A stretch of DNA of 64,000 bases from Sporodiniella umbellata (Eukaryota > Mucoromycota > Mucoromycetes > Mucorales > Rhizopodaceae): positions 62,001 to 126,000 of the forward strand of contig JAIXMR010000061.1 in the NCBI GenBank assembly GCA_025677835.1. Reading direction: 5' to 3'. The notes under the pieces are model-generated. The model searched no databases and was not told where the DNA came from. It worked only from the letters and a program-made list of their open reading frames with translations. Of this stretch, positions 33,002-44,975 are shown in pieces. Position numbers and translations under genes: made by a program. Position 1 is the first letter of the stretch. Every line of letters begins with the position of its first letter.

Positions 33002-35725
33002 ATAGGTAGACAGGTATGTATATATGTGTGTATATATTTTGGTATTTATAAATATATTATATAGGATATATATGCTCGTATATGTGTATGTGTATGTGTA
33101 TGTGAGCGAGTGAGCAAGTGAGTGTGTATGTGAGTGTGTGTATATCTGTGTATGTGTGTGTGAATAAATATATTTATATTAAAAAAAAAAAAGAGAGAGA
33201 GAAAAACCAAAAATGAAAAAGGGGGTAAGAAAAAAAAATGTACAGAGCTTGGTACAATAGTTTTACCATGCAGGCATTTTGATTTCTCAAGTGATACAGA
33301 GAAAATTTAAAGCTTGAACAAAAATGGAGAGTTAAAGGAATAACGCTTACTGTACAAGCCGGCGCTATCTTAAATAATTTTGCGCGCTTGCAAAAATCAA
33401 CTCACGCACTTTCAATTGGCCAGTTCATACTTTTTAAATTTTTAGTTTACACTACAAGGACTAAAAAGTAAAAATGAAACCTCGAGGCTCAAGATACTTT
33501 GTAGACAAGTAGCGAAGCATACAAACGCAGAGATTTTAATCGAATTATTCAGATATCTGGGTATTTTTGGCTACACTTTTAAGACTACTGCCTTCTTTTT
33601 TTGGTTCCTGGTTACTCGTCACTAACAACGTGAGAAAAGAATAAACCATTGTCTAAGCGCCTAATAATTGTAGGTTAACACTAATGTTCTAAGCAGTATT
33701 TTAAGAGCAATCATTTAGAGCAACCGAACCTTGGTTAAACACAAAAAGAGCTTCAGTAAATGCACTAGCTCTGGGAAATAGCCTCCTTCTATTGGCGTTA
33801 GCGATTGGGGATTTTGGATAACTAACAACTTGCTTTTCTTTTTTTTTCGAATTGGAAATACAAACCGTTTTTTATAGTATTGAACATATTAAAAAAGACA
33901 CTAATCTCCATTGCAAATTAGTCTTATAGAATGAATAAGCGTAAAACTACTAAAACCATACGTTTGTGGATATAAAAACATAACAATACTTTCTGCATCT
34001 ATCAAGATAAACCTTATTTAAGCTTGATATGACCGCGAGCAAAAAGACTCTTTGTCACATAGATAGCTATATATGGTAATGAAACGATAACCACCAGATC
34101 GAAAGCCACATTCTAGTCTACTCAAAGTATCGATAGAGACTAGGGCTATGTTATACAAAAGTGAATTCAAAATGTGGTAAGTGCTAAAGGATGATGAGTT
34201 TGCGGTAAAAAAAAAATAGATCTAGTTATTTACCTTCTCAAAATAGAAATAAACTCTCTTTAGTTTCTGTAAAACTTTAAAGACAAGGGCAAAATATGAA
34301 TAGAGATTTATCGTGTTTACATGAGTATATCAGTCAAACATGATTGCTCTTTGATAAATGAAAGTCTGTGTCAGGTATACATGGCTAATTCCTTTTTTTT
34401 CTCTTTAAAAGTCTACCTGTCTATTTTTCTGCTATTTATGAGCGTACTGAATCGCTTCCTTGTATTAATGACTGAATCAAATAAGGTCTTTACGATGAAA
34501 AAGCGGCTCACTGTCACTATATAGACTTTAAAATCGAGCAGTTTTTTTAAGACCAGGCCGTTTGTTTGTAGTAAACGAAAAGTTTACAGAATCAGCACAT
34601 TCAAGAAAAGATCTTGGCTTAATAGTAAATTATCATACGAGGCTATTGATGTGTTGCATGATACCGAATAGGCATCAGAATTCTAAGCAGATCAGATTAG
34701 CTATAAAAAAAAAAACAGCCTGATACTAGCTACACTAGGCTCAAGGAAAAGCAGTTTGAAAGGAATTCTAATTTTGTTAAGACTCGGGCACAATATAATA
34801 AGGTCTCACCAAGTGTACTTAAATGCTTACTGCAACTATCGTTTGACGTATACGTGGATGAAGAGTATAGTGTCAAACATAATTCAATGGCTATGAGTGA
34901 TAGCTAAATTAAATGTTGAAGCAATACTATTCTTTTCATGTATGTTCAAAAGTGTATATAGAGTACATACATAGCCTTGAAACCACATTTGTAACGATGG
35001 ATATTAAACCCTCATTGCCAAATCCATGTGACTGTGTAATTTTTTTCAAAAAAAAAAAAATTGAAACTCTCGCATTATGGCTGTATAAAGGACTAACAAA
35101 ACGAAGAGGCAGCCTTATACAGACACAAATATGGAAATAGCACCAAAACTTAAAGCTAAAAGCCAACTTTTGAGACAGTAATTACTTTGGTTGTTGTTCC
35201 AAGTGTGATTGCCTACCATTCTGCTCTTCATATTCTTTATGCTAATTACTGTTTTAGGAAAAAAAACTTAAAAGTATACGTCTGTGTATTTAGCTAGAAG
35301 TGATTATAAGTGTTACTGCAATCACAATGCAAAAACCCTAAATATACTCAAAAGCTTTGTATTATTTTTTATAATAGCTTTATATACAAAAAGCGCGGCT
35401 TTTTTGTTGCATATTTTTGTCACAACTGTTACCAGGAACATTGTGGTTTACTTTTTCATAAAACAAAGTCGAGTTGAGTTACAGAAAAACTGAGAAAAGG
35501 TTCAAATCTTTTCAGCGTTCTTAAAAGACATTTATTATTAGCATTTGCATCATTATCTCTTTAATGAGCTAACCATTAGTCATAGAAAAACCCCTATGGC
35601 CATTGCTCAAGAAAAAAAAAAAACACTAGAACTTTGTTCGGCAAGCCAAAAGAAAAAAAATACTCACCTGGCTGTGTTAAAATCCCTAAACGGAAACTAC
35701 TATAAATGTTTTTTTTTATTCACAA
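32889..35725. other. 2.8 kb intergenic interval
   Basis: Left end holds a long TA/TG/GTAT microsatellite (listed). The rest is AT-rich with no supported gene; the open frames present lack a good start or pass through A runs. It likely contains both divergent promoters. Confidence 0.5.
32936..33178. repeat. Compound microsatellite region
   Basis: Starts with three copies of a TATATAGGAA unit, then (TA)n, then mixed TG, TATG and GAGTGAG units over about 240 bp. It lies just upstream of the LIM-RhoGAP start codon at 32888, so it is promoter or 5' UTR DNA whose length may vary between strains. Confidence 0.8.
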
Positions 35726-38700
35726 ATGAGCAAATTCACCAGGCCGACGTTTAGCGCAGAAAACGACGATGATCTTGAGAGACTTCAAGAAGAGTTTTTT
35801 GCTAACCAGCAAAAACCTTCCGCTAAAGTGTTTAGAAAAGGAGAGCCCCCAAAAATGAAGGTCAGTTCGGAATCGACTGCGTCAACAGCCAGGAAAGATC
35901 CTGAGATAGCTATGCCTAATTTAGAGGTAGTTGAAAGGCCTATGCCTGAATTAGAGACTACCGAAGAGCTCACGTCTGCATCAGAGTCTGCTAAAGAGCC
36001 CATACCTGAATTAGAAAGTGTTGAATATGAGCCAGTGATGGACCCCAATCCGGAACCTCATGTACCTGTCACCAAAAAAATGCTTGATCTTACATCGTTG
36101 CTTGGTCAAGTATTAGGGGAGATTCAGGAAAAAAAGGTAGAAAAGGTAACGGCACCTTCTTTACCTGCACTGAACGAAAACGGAAAGCCTGCACGGGGAC
36201 AGAGGAATGGTTTTCCTAAGCCTGTGCATCGAAGCGAATTTAAGAAACGATTAGAAGCCTCAAGAAAAACAAAACCTGCACGACCTGATGCCCCGCCTGA
36301 TGTCAGAATATCTAATAACGATTCCTCCTTGACATTGGATAACGTTGAAAGAATCAATCAAATGTCAGAAAAAGAATTAGAAGAGGCACGCGAAGAAATT
36401 ATGAATACTCTAAGCTCTGAGTCTATTGCTATTCTTATGAAAGGCTTAAAAAGAGAAAGCAACCTGAACTCAAAGCCAACAGAAAAGCCGCTAGATCAAG
36501 AGCCAGTGGCTAAAAGGGCCGTACCGGAAGAAGAGGATTTGTTCGAAATGAAGAGAAAATACTTTCCAGATGTTCCACTAGAAAGCGACAAGCTTGCTTG
36601 GATGGACGAGCGCTTTGGCAAACTAAAAGAACAGCCAGAAACCAAAAGCGACATGAGTGAGGTTGAAAAAGTTTTCCGTACTGTTCGATTTGACTTACAA
36701 GGAGATATTTGTGACGGGAAGTTGGTTCCTGTACATGAAGGATTACATCATCACGGCGACGAACCAGAAAAAGCTGGGTATACGCTAGCAGAGCTATTTT
36801 ATTTAATGAGAAGTCAGGTGCCTTCGCAACGGGGACTTGTGTTAACTATTGTAGCACGTATTTTGATCAAGGCTAAGGCGAAACAAACAGAAACGTGGTG
36901 TAATGTATTACGAGTATTTACTAGCAAAGAGTACGCAGCGGTTGTATATCTTCGTTCAGCCCTCGACGATCGCCATTTAGTTGTGCTTGTAAGTGCTGTC
37001 CGTGCGTTGGCTGCATTAGTTTTGGAGCTAGAGGAAGACTGGGAGCAATCGATTTTAGAAACCGCTCGTTTTGAATTTATGGGCCATTTGACTCACCCTG
37101 TTGTGTCTCAGGGCTCGGTCCGGGTGGAGCGTAAGGGTCTGAATGATAAACTAACAGAGCTTGTCGACCGCGTTCACGGTAACAAAAACAAAAGTGAATG
37201 GAAGGACGATGCAGAGCTTGCTGAGCAAGACCTGGCACGAGCCTTAGTCAAAATGGATTTATTGCCCCGTCTACGGTATCTGCTTGCCCCTGACAGTGAG
37301 CTTTTGGAAGATAACACTTCGGTGGAACTGGTGGTGCGTATATTGATCCGCTTGGCCGAGGCTGGCGAAGACGTGTGTGACCTAATTGAAGAAGAAGAGT
37401 TGATAGACCCCGTATTTAGTTGGGGTGTTGTGAAAACGCAATGGCCAATGACAGAAATCAAGGGGAATTACCCGAGTTTGGCATCTGTCCGACTGTTTAC
37501 CGTTCTGGCTCAAGGAAGTAAAGCTATTGCAGAAGGCTTTGTCGAAAAGATGACGGGCATGGTTGCCTTACTGATTGCTGATCCAGAGATTGCCTGTGAA
37601 GAAATGAAGCAAAAGGCTTACAGCTTGCAGCTTGAGACGCTAAAGCTGCTTCACGTCTTAACCTGTTACGGATATATTGCTCCGATATTAGAAAGTCTGC
37701 AGGAGCCCGTGATGGACTGGCTTCGAACAGTACTTGAGAAAGAACAAAAGATGCGGACAACTCGTGCTTGTACCGCTATTGGACTGCTAGAGGTTTTATT
37801 GCATGCGGCTGCAGACCCTCACAAGACTGTGCCTGAGCATGCCATTGACTGGCATCAGCCCACAGCCTATATGCCTGCTGTTGTTGCTGTCTTGAAACAC
37901 AACCCAACAGGCCCGCTTTATGAGTCTGCGTTGGGTTACCTCGGTGTTTGGGCAAGTTACATTGATTTGTTTACACCAGAACAAGATACGGTTCACCAAG
38001 CGTGGAAAGTAGTGATTCAGGAGAGCAGCTATTTTAAATCTGGTTATTCCGCTGAAGGTTACACAGAACATCACGTACTTCGTTACATTCAATTTATTTC
38101 TGCATATGCAAGTCTGGTTCATTCATCATACAGCGAACTTGCACAGTCTGCTAGCTCGCTTTTAATCTCCGCAGAGGCTTTGATGAGGGAGTATTGTTCG
38201 AAAGGTTTGTTTGGACGGTATGCTCTTTCACTTTGGTTAAAGCGCCGTCCAACGCTAACCATGCAGTGGAGCATAGCGGGACTAGAATTAGGCATCAAAA
38301 GCTTGCATATGGGCATAACAGAAACGTGGTTGGCACAGGACCTACTGCAGCTTTGTCTATCAAACCAGGTGGTTGACGAAAAAATGAGGCCATTTTATTT
38401 TCAATTTGAAAACAAAGATTTGGTTATCTCCAAATCTCTATTTGAGTACGATGGCCGCCAAGTAAAGACATTCATGTACCCACAGCCTAATGATGATCCT
38501 GCACACTCGGAGCCACTAGAAGCGAGCGCATTTATCATGTCACCTATTGATGCTCTGTATCACTTGGATAGGTCCAAAGTGGCACAACAAAGTAAAGAGG
38601 ATGCAGTTGTGGTGATAACCAAGACACTTGAAACAACAAATAGTCTATTAGGCGATACAGTGGACCATAACTTGGCTATTGTCAGTTTGATGAAAATTTT

Positions 38701-39130
38701 TTTGATTGGCGACCGTGAAGGAAGGAACGCTGAACTGCAAAGCGACCGAGAGGTCTTTTGGGATGACAGCTTAGGAAACTATCTTAATCAATGGCTAGGT
38801 CGACACTGTACAAAAAGAACAACATTAAGTGCATTAGAAAACGCATGGCGGAGATCGTCAGCTTTTATTCGTCAAGCACAGGTACCATTCTATCAGTTCT
38901 ACCAATCCTTTGTTGCCCAATATGCTTCTGTCTCTTTGGGACATCACGGATTTGCACGTCTTTTGGTCTATCTAGTGACCCAAATTGATTTGATTGACTA
39001 TCGTCACTTAGTATTCAGCGATTACCGCGACATTCTCTCAACTTTAAAAGTGGGCGTAAACGAAGTTCCACAGCTTTCGAATACTGATTTAGAGCATTTT
39101 TCTAAAGCTGGCCTAATCCTTTTAGAATAA
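35726..39130 (+). CDS. RPAP1: RNA polymerase II-associated protein 1 (RPAP1)
   Basis: Factor involved in RNA polymerase II assembly and nuclear import (Rba50 in yeast). Single exon, 1134 aa, no introns, in contrast to most neighbours. RPAP1_N is seen at the start (LQEEFFANQQKPSAKVFRKG). A Pro/Glu-rich linker with imperfect PELE repeats follows, then EIMNTLSSESIAILMKGLK and the RPAP1_C signature VRFDLQGDI. The remainder is a long all-alpha HEAT/ARM-like region with many Leu-rich helices. Length agrees with metazoan and filamentous-fungal members rather than the short yeast Rba50. The start is the first ATG of the frame. Confidence 0.93.
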   Translation: MSKFTRPTFSAENDDDLERLQEEFFANQQKPSAKVFRKGEPPKMKVSSESTASTARKDPEIAMPNLEVVERPMPELETTEELTSASESAKEPIPELESVEYEPVMDPNPEPHVPVTKKMLDLTSLLGQVLGEIQEKKVEKVTAPSLPALNENGKPARGQRNGFPKPVHRSEFKKRLEASRKTKPARPDAPPDVRISNNDSSLTLDNVERINQMSEKELEEAREEIMNTLSSESIAILMKGLKRESNLNSKPTEKPLDQEPVAKRAVPEEEDLFEMKRKYFPDVPLESDKLAWMDERFGKLKEQPETKSDMSEVEKVFRTVRFDLQGDICDGKLVPVHEGLHHHGDEPEKAGYTLAELFYLMRSQVPSQRGLVLTIVARILIKAKAKQTETWCNVLRVFTSKEYAAVVYLRSALDDRHLVVLVSAVRALAALVLELEEDWEQSILETARFEFMGHLTHPVVSQGSVRVERKGLNDKLTELVDRVHGNKNKSEWKDDAELAEQDLARALVKMDLLPRLRYLLAPDSELLEDNTSVELVVRILIRLAEAGEDVCDLIEEEELIDPVFSWGVVKTQWPMTEIKGNYPSLASVRLFTVLAQGSKAIAEGFVEKMTGMVALLIADPEIACEEMKQKAYSLQLETLKLLHVLTCYGYIAPILESLQEPVMDWLRTVLEKEQKMRTTRACTAIGLLEVLLHAAADPHKTVPEHAIDWHQPTAYMPAVVAVLKHNPTGPLYESALGYLGVWASYIDLFTPEQDTVHQAWKVVIQESSYFKSGYSAEGYTEHHVLRYIQFISAYASLVHSSYSELAQSASSLLISAEALMREYCSKGLFGRYALSLWLKRRPTLTMQWSIAGLELGIKSLHMGITETWLAQDLLQLCLSNQVVDEKMRPFYFQFENKDLVISKSLFEYDGRQVKTFMYPQPNDDPAHSEPLEASAFIMSPIDALYHLDRSKVAQQSKEDAVVVITKTLETTNSLLGDTVDHNLAIVSLMKIFLIGDREGRNAELQSDREVFWDDSLGNYLNQWLGRHCTKRTTLSALENAWRRSSAFIRQAQVPFYQFYQSFVAQYASVSLGHHGFARLLVYLVTQIDLIDYRHLVFSDYRDILSTLKVGVNEVPQLSNTDLEHFSKAGLILLE

Positions 39131-39392
39131 ACTCGTCTGAAATAAAAATAACAATAATAAAAAAAACGCATATTCAATGATAGGCAGTATAGTCTATATA
39201 CATCTTTTGGAAATGACAAGAAAAAATATTGCATATATGCACAGTAGGAGTTCCAGTCAATAAAATCCGGTTTGTTGTCCGTGGGTTTTATATCAATATA
39301 AATACCTTTTTTTTTTTCTTAGTTTTGTTTTTTTTTGTTTTGTTTTTTACTTTTTGTTTTTTCTTCCAATCTCTATCCACAAAAAACAAAAA

Positions 39393-39770
39393 ATGAATGC
39401 TTTACCCTCGCCGCCTGCTTCGCCTACAATAGACAGTGGTATATCTTTTTATAGTGATTATGGAGATGACAACGATAATGTGATTATGTGCGGTGGATGT
39501 AACAAACCTCTTGGGACAGACTGGTTTTGTTCAGATTGCCATAAGAAATGCATAAGCTGCAATAGAATTTTGGGAGAAAACGAGTATTGTTCCCGTTGTT
39601 GGACGTTTGACGTGATCTATCAGCAGTTTTTACCCAAAGAGAACAAACCCTCTTCTCTCTTATCTTTTTTAAAAGCAAACACACAGCACACAAATCAGAA
39701 CTTCTCTGGGTTACCGTCGCCTTCCAACTCTACAGGATCAGACTCTGGTAAACCCTTCTCACGCAAATAG
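39393..39770 (+). CDS. Small cysteine-rich putative zinc-binding protein, 125 aa
   Basis: Intronless ATG frame. The N-terminus is MNALPSPPASPTIDSG, Pro/Ser-rich. It is followed by four CxxC pairs in about 40 residues (CGGC, CSDC, CISC, CSRC; WFCSDCHKKCISCNR), enough ligands for two zinc ions in a compact treble-clef or RING-like arrangement. The C-terminal third is Ser/Asn-rich and disordered. Not recognised as a known family; a LIM-like or B-box-like knuckle is possible. The 5' UTR is a T-rich tract. Confidence 0.7.
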   Translation: MNALPSPPASPTIDSGISFYSDYGDDNDNVIMCGGCNKPLGTDWFCSDCHKKCISCNRILGENEYCSRCWTFDVIYQQFLPKENKPSSLLSFLKANTQHTNQNFSGLPSPSNSTGSDSGKPFSRK

Positions 39771-40138
39771 AAACGGCTCTGCAAAAGAACTTTGTTTTTT
39801 TTTGTTGTTCTTTTTCACACACACACATATACACACACATACACACACATATATACACCCATTTATTCTCTCTTTGTATTATACGCACACTCCCTTCTTA
39901 TATAACTACCATTCCTTATCCCCTCTTCCCTCCATGTAAAGCTATTTGATTATATAAAACTAGAGACTTTTTTTTTTTATGAATTACATCAATGTACTTG
40001 TTTTTTTTTTTTTTTTTTTTTTAGAAACGTACTGATAAAATTCAGTATACGTGTGTGTATGTATTTTTTTTTTTCCAACTGTGGACGATTAAAAAATTGA
40101 ATTTTTTTTTGTTGTTCTTTCCTGTGATAACATTTGCA
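39771..40138. repeat. Intergenic (CA)n and T-run tract
   Basis: (CA)n(TA)n around 39816-39858 and T runs at about 40001-40022 and 40063-40074. No gene; probably the terminator of the Cys-rich gene and promoter of NPR2. Confidence 0.7.
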
Positions 40139-41741
40139 ATGGAATTTCAAGGTTTTCCTCGTATCCATAGCATATTCTATTCAGTTTTTGACATCATCAA
40201 AGGAACTGTTGTTAAACACCAAGTTCCTGAGGGAAGCATCACAAGTCATGATGCTAAGCACTTGATTGATTTCGAGGCTATAAGCGAATACATAATTCCA
40301 AAAAAACCACTCTACAAACGTCTCGTTACAATATCAACTAATGGTTACAAAGTTATGGGTTGTCCAGTTGTTTTGCATGATCATGAAAAATATCAGCACC
40401 TTCGAAACGAATTTCGCTTCAATCTATGTTTTGTTTTTGAACAAGATGCTGAAACAAGCAGTTATGATGCTATAGTAAGAAAAATCTCTCGTGTGTTTGA
40501 AGGTTTAGAAGTAAGTTACATGAGCATGCGGTGGTGAACTTTTGTTAAGATTTTCTGCATCTTTTTTTCTCTTCATCTTTTTTGATGTAGCTTGAGTGTA
40601 ATTTCTTGTCACAAGATGTTAACTCGGAACTACAATCTGTGCAGAATGTGATCGAACAGCTGTTCGAAGATTTGAACAGCTACTGTGAATGTCAAATAAC
40701 TATTAGTGAGTCAAAGTTATACAGATCTTAGCTTCTTTTCTTTGACTAAAGACTCTAAAAGATACGTTTAATACGATTAATCTAAAACTGTTTCCAACAT
40801 ATCCTAATCCTCAAACGGTACGTGACTATCATGTACCTGTATGCACAGTGGACATAAAAAAAATGATGAGCCCCAACTGGGATATCACAGTGCAGAAAGT
40901 GGCAAGTCTAATTGACGGGATAAACCACGTTAAGCGCATTTCTGAGATAGCCAATGTCAAGCCTCAATGGGCGAAACAAAGCCTAGAACACATGATGTAT
41001 GTTTTTAAAACAAAAAGAAGGTGACTATGAGTACTCATAGTTATTATATTAGGTATTATGGTTGCATAATTCTTACAGACATATTCCAATATTCCAATAT
41101 ATATGCCGTAAAGCCCGAAATTACAAAGCTATTTGATCAGAAATCTGGATTAGCCCAGGAGTGCTCAAAATACATTGTACACCCAAGTAAGACTCCAGAT
41201 TAACATCTTGAAAAAAAAGCATGGTTTAATACCATTTAGACATTCCTGAAATATCCATTGAACGTGTGTACTCAATTTATTGTGGCTTCAAATACGGGTT
41301 GACAGTAAAAGATTGGATGGAAGAACAACAGGTAGCTTCTTTGCATGTGGATGAAAGGTAGGACAAAAATTGTATAGAAGCACAGGCGATCTTACCTTTA
41401 GTAGACGAGTGATATCGTTTGGTGTGATCAAAGGCTTGATATATAGAGTGCACAAGTACCCAATACTAACACAGATGGCGCATGAAAATGAAACGGTGCC
41501 ATTTCTTCCCTCAGCCAGTGAAATAGTCATCAACAGAAACACTGGTATGCCTATTTATCCAGACATTTTACCTTTCCTAGACGGAAAACACCATTACGAC
41601 GAAATATGTACTTCCCTTGAATGCTCACCACAAGAGTTAGATGAGCAGTTGGGTAGCAACCACTCTACAGATATTGTTATTCCTCGTGAGGACAGTGAGA
41701 ACGAAGAGATCCAATGGAGCGTAAAGTTTATTTATAGATAG
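40139..41741 (+). CDS. NPR2: Nitrogen permease regulator 2 (NPR2/NPRL2), SEACIT/GATOR1 subunit
   Basis: Inhibits TORC1 when amino acids are scarce, in a complex with Npr3 and Iml1. Exons 40139-40510, 40591-40705, 40762-40996, 41053-41186, 41240-41357, 41405-41741; 1311 nt, 436 aa, in phase. Family landmarks: PRIHSIFYSVFDIIKGTVV, HQVPEG, YKVMGCPVVL, TFNTINLKLFP, ILTDIFQYSNIYAV (human VSILQYSNVY), HVDERRVISFGVIKGLI (human HVDERKLIQFGLMKNLI) and the C-terminal HHYDEICTSLECSPQELDE. The TAG-TAG double acceptor at 41400-41404 must use the second AG to keep frame. The predicted C-terminus is slightly longer than human and could hide one more small intron. Confidence 0.93.
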
Positions 41742-41969
41742 AACCAAAGAAAGAGCTCCTTTCTTTGTGGTACATGAAACCGTAGAAACTCGAGTGCTAC
41801 AAGGATTGACAGGAAATGGATACCTTCTTTTATTAATACTTGGCTTTTCCATTATTTCCAAATAATAAAAAAAAAAAATCCAATTTTGGATACAAGCCCT
41901 TGAGGCTCCTCCTGTATATAAAGAGACTGAAATACAAGTTTTGTTTTTCTTCAAAATCACTTATAGAAA

Positions 41970-43306
41970 ATGCTTTTGGATAAATCTTGGTTACTTGTTG
42001 CCGCTTCATTGATCTGCGCTCAAAACACTTTAGCCCAGTCTGCAGGATCCAAGTTTTCTTGGAAAAATACATATCCTGCGGAAGGAAGCCCATTAGTGCC
42101 AAAACCTGAATGGTTGGCCTTGGTAAAAGCAGATCCTATACTTCAAGTTTCACCCAATAAACTTACAGCTGGTACTATTCAATAATAATAGCATCTGATT
42201 TTCATACTGATACTTCTTTATTAGATGGAATTATACAAAACGCTGACCCCACAGGAAACAACACCCATTGTAACTGGTCTTGGGGAGGCTGTGTCCAACC
42301 TACTGACATTGTTCACTGTACTGACCCTAAAGTTTGGGGAACGGTAATGAATGCTGTTTTATCAATACATGAACTAACAAACAGTCTAGAGCTTTGATGA
42401 TGGACCCTACGAGATAACCAAAACTCTTTTGAACTATTTGAAAACTATTAACGTCAAGGTTACATTCTTTGTTGTGGGAAAACAAGTCATCGCCAATCCT
42501 GATATACTTCGATTGGCTTATGATGAAGGACATGAAATCGGTATTCACACATGGTAAAAAAGCAAAACAAAACAAATCAAAATAAACAATAAAACAAAGC
42601 CTCGTGTTTCTAACTTTATTTCTAAATAGGGATCACAAAGAACTTACTACTGCCTCTAATGATATGGTCATTGCCGAATTAAAATGGACCGAGCTGGCCA
42701 TTCAAGAAGTGATTGGCGTAGCTCCTAGATTGATGCGACCTGTAATAATACCATTTGTTCTTTTATACAAATTTTACTAACTCTCCTATATAGCCTCGTG
42801 GAGATATTGATGATCGTGTCCGTTATATTGCCCATCAATTAGGATATGTTCCTGCTATGTGGTCTGTAGACTCACAGGATTGGAGAATCACCACTGGTGG
42901 ACAGACAGAAGCCCTCCTTTTATCCAATGTCACACAATGGGCTAAAGAAGCTCCAACACTCAAAAAAGGTGGTAACTCTCTTATGCATGATCTCAATACT
43001 GCTACTGTGGGTGCAGCCATCAAAGCCTTGCCTATTTTGCACCCTCATGTTCAATTAAGCCCCGTAGGCGTTTGCGCTGGTTGGACCAATAACTCATACC
43101 AGAACAACACACAGACCGTGCCACAACAAACTTCGCAACAAACCACACAACAAACTATACGTCAAAGCGCTTCCCTCTCTTCCGCACCTGCTGCTCAAAC
43201 TTCTGCCACTGGGTCTATTGCCAATAAAGCTGTAGCAAGTTCAGCTTCTATTACCCAGGCCTCTCTATTTTTGGTTGCTTTGGCAACTGTTGTTTATGTA
43301 TTATAG
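41970..43306 (+). CDS. GPI-anchored chitin deacetylase (polysaccharide deacetylase family, CE4)
   Basis: Converts cell-wall chitin to chitosan, abundant in Mucorales walls. Exons 41970-42171, 42225-42343, 42390-42553, 42630-42741, 42794-43306; 1110 nt, 369 aa. A signal peptide is evident (MLLDKSWLLVAASLICAQNT then LAQ). The five CE4 motifs are present: SFDDGP (catalytic base and metal Asp), HTWDHKEL (metal His pair), MRPPRGDIDDR, VDSQDWR, and LMHDLN with the catalytic His. The C-terminus is Ser/Thr/Gln-rich followed by a hydrophobic tail (ASLFLVALATVVYVL), as in GPI-anchored wall proteins. It starts 228 bp after the NPR2 stop on the same strand. Confidence 0.93.
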
Positions 43307-43383
43307 ACGTTGTTTTTTCTTATCTACAATAAAAACTTTTTCTTTTTTATATATATAAAACAAAAATGAAACAGTGTCATACT

Positions 43384-43827
43384 CTAAGGCTGAGAGGCTG
43401 GGTTGTTTAACTATAAAGGAGTTAGATATCTATTTTAAACAGTAACAAAAAAAAATACACATACATTATGGCTTAATTCTGTAAATCGAGCAGCAACCAG
43501 TTCAGCGTGTTTTAAAAACTTATCAGCGCATGCTTCGACACATTGGGTCTAGTTAAGGAGATATACTGTTATTTTTCTCTTTTTTTCGGCTTTTGTATAC
43601 TGTTATACCTCTCTTCTAGATACTGATTTAGAGGTGAAATCGTTGGCACATTGTCTGAAACAACGATCGACAACGTTTGTAAATGTGTTCACGAAATCAT
43701 CCATCTAACGATTCGTTAGCTATTGCCTCCCTGTAATTCAGAAACTGATAGGGGCATTTACTTGCTTTTGCTCAAGTAGATTGTTGAGCTCCATCTGTTC
43801 TGCTTGGTTAAATCTTGAAGTGTCCAT
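43384..43827 (-). CDS. TIM9: Mitochondrial import chaperone TIM9
   Basis: Small TIM protein of the intermembrane space that, with Tim10, escorts carrier precursors to TIM22. Exons 43827-43762, 43704-43609, 43548-43465, 43410-43384; 273 nt, 90 aa, the usual size. The twin Cx3C motif is visible in RCFRQCANDFTSK and QCVEACADKFLKH; the starts EQMELNNLLEQKQMDDFV and ARFTELSHN fit Tim9 rather than Tim8, 10 or 13. The last exon (27 nt) is inferred from a GTATGTG donor and a TATAG acceptor; reading on without it would add a Val/Phe-rich tail to a stop at 43435. Confidence 0.9.
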
Positions 43828-43920
43828 GATATTTAAAGTTGAAAAAAGATTTTTTTTTCGGAGAGAGGGGTTGGTAATATTTTATTTCACTTTATGTTAC
43901 ATTATTTACAAACTGTAGGG

Positions 43921-44975
43921 TTATTTTTCTTTATAGACTATGCTGTTATGATTTGATTTTGATGGCCAAAGATACGAAGACGCCCAAGAAGCAATGTGGT
44001 TGAGCAGATTTGTATTTGCCCTGCCATCGTCTTTTTGAATATCTGTAGCAGTTTGATGTGTGGTTACTAAAGCAGGCTCCGCTACATTTGATTTTTCTTT
44101 GACAATAGAAGATGAAGAAGGCCTTTTTGTTCCAAGGGCAGGCCTATTATAATTCGATTGGTTGGCGGATATATGTGTTTCTTCAGTGACGCTAAAGATT
44201 TCGTTCAATGAAGAACAGGATGAGTTGGATTCTGTTTCTGCGTCTGACTGTGAACGTTTAAGTCGTGCAGGGGCAATTATCTTTATAGATTTTTTTCGTT
44301 CTATAAGTTCATCGTCGCTTGAATCGTCTCCTTCAGTGGGGTCTGTTACAGCTATACATTGTTCCACTTCATGATTGAACCTCAGCCTTGGATGATGATG
44401 ATCAGCTAACACAACAGGAGATAAAGCATGCGTTTGGTTATTAGCCTCTGAAATACTTAGTTTCCTAGTTATTGTTGGGTTCTTTTTTGCTGAACGCTTC
44501 AAAAGATCTTTTTCAGTAAGTTTTTTCAAAGCTGGCTTCAAGATTGGTTTTTTGTTTGGCATCATCAGGTTTAAAGTTTCTTCCGTTGTCTGCTTTTTGG
44601 GAGCCAAAAACATGTCCTCTTCTCCTCGAATAACAGTATGTAAAGGGCCATATAGCCAAGTAACATCGCTATCCTTGAGCCTTATAATGAACAGATTAAA
44701 CCACAAACACTTTTTTGGTATGTATGCTTTGTGTACCAATTCAATGTTTGAGGGCTAACTGTTTTGAGGTTATTTCTTTGTTTAGCCCATGTTCGCCATG
44801 AGGCATTCTCTAGTCTAATTCCGTCTACAACCTCTTTTTTTTGTTTAGTCATAACTCTCCAAGAAGCTGCCAAGTCCATTTCATCGAACTTATATGATAA
44901 ATAGTCAACGCACATCTTGGGCTGCTCTACATGTCTCTTAGACTGTTCATCGTCAGCCAAAGCCTTTTTCAACAT
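43921..44975 (-). CDS. Reg1/Gac1-like PP1 regulatory subunit (DUF1752-type)
   Basis: Predicted targeting subunit of protein phosphatase 1, acting in glucose repression in yeast relatives. Exons 44975-44737 and 44680-43921; 999 nt, 332 aa. The N-terminal conserved block shows CVDYLSYKFDEMDLAASWR, GIRLENASWRTWAKQRNNL and VSPQTLNWLKDSDVTWLYGP, joined exactly at the intron. A second block, PRLRFNHEVEQCIAV, corresponds to the Reg1 PP1-docking region; the docking core has Leu where Val or Ile is usual. The rest is acidic and Ser-rich, with SDAETESNSSCSSLNE. Much shorter than yeast Reg1 (about 1000 aa), similar to other basal fungal versions as far as I recall. Confidence 0.82.

Noticed and set aside
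33288..33300. ATACAGAGAA match to the U6 snRNA core
   Set aside because: The next bases do not follow the U6 sequence (no GATTAGCATGG) and there is no T-run terminator at the right distance.
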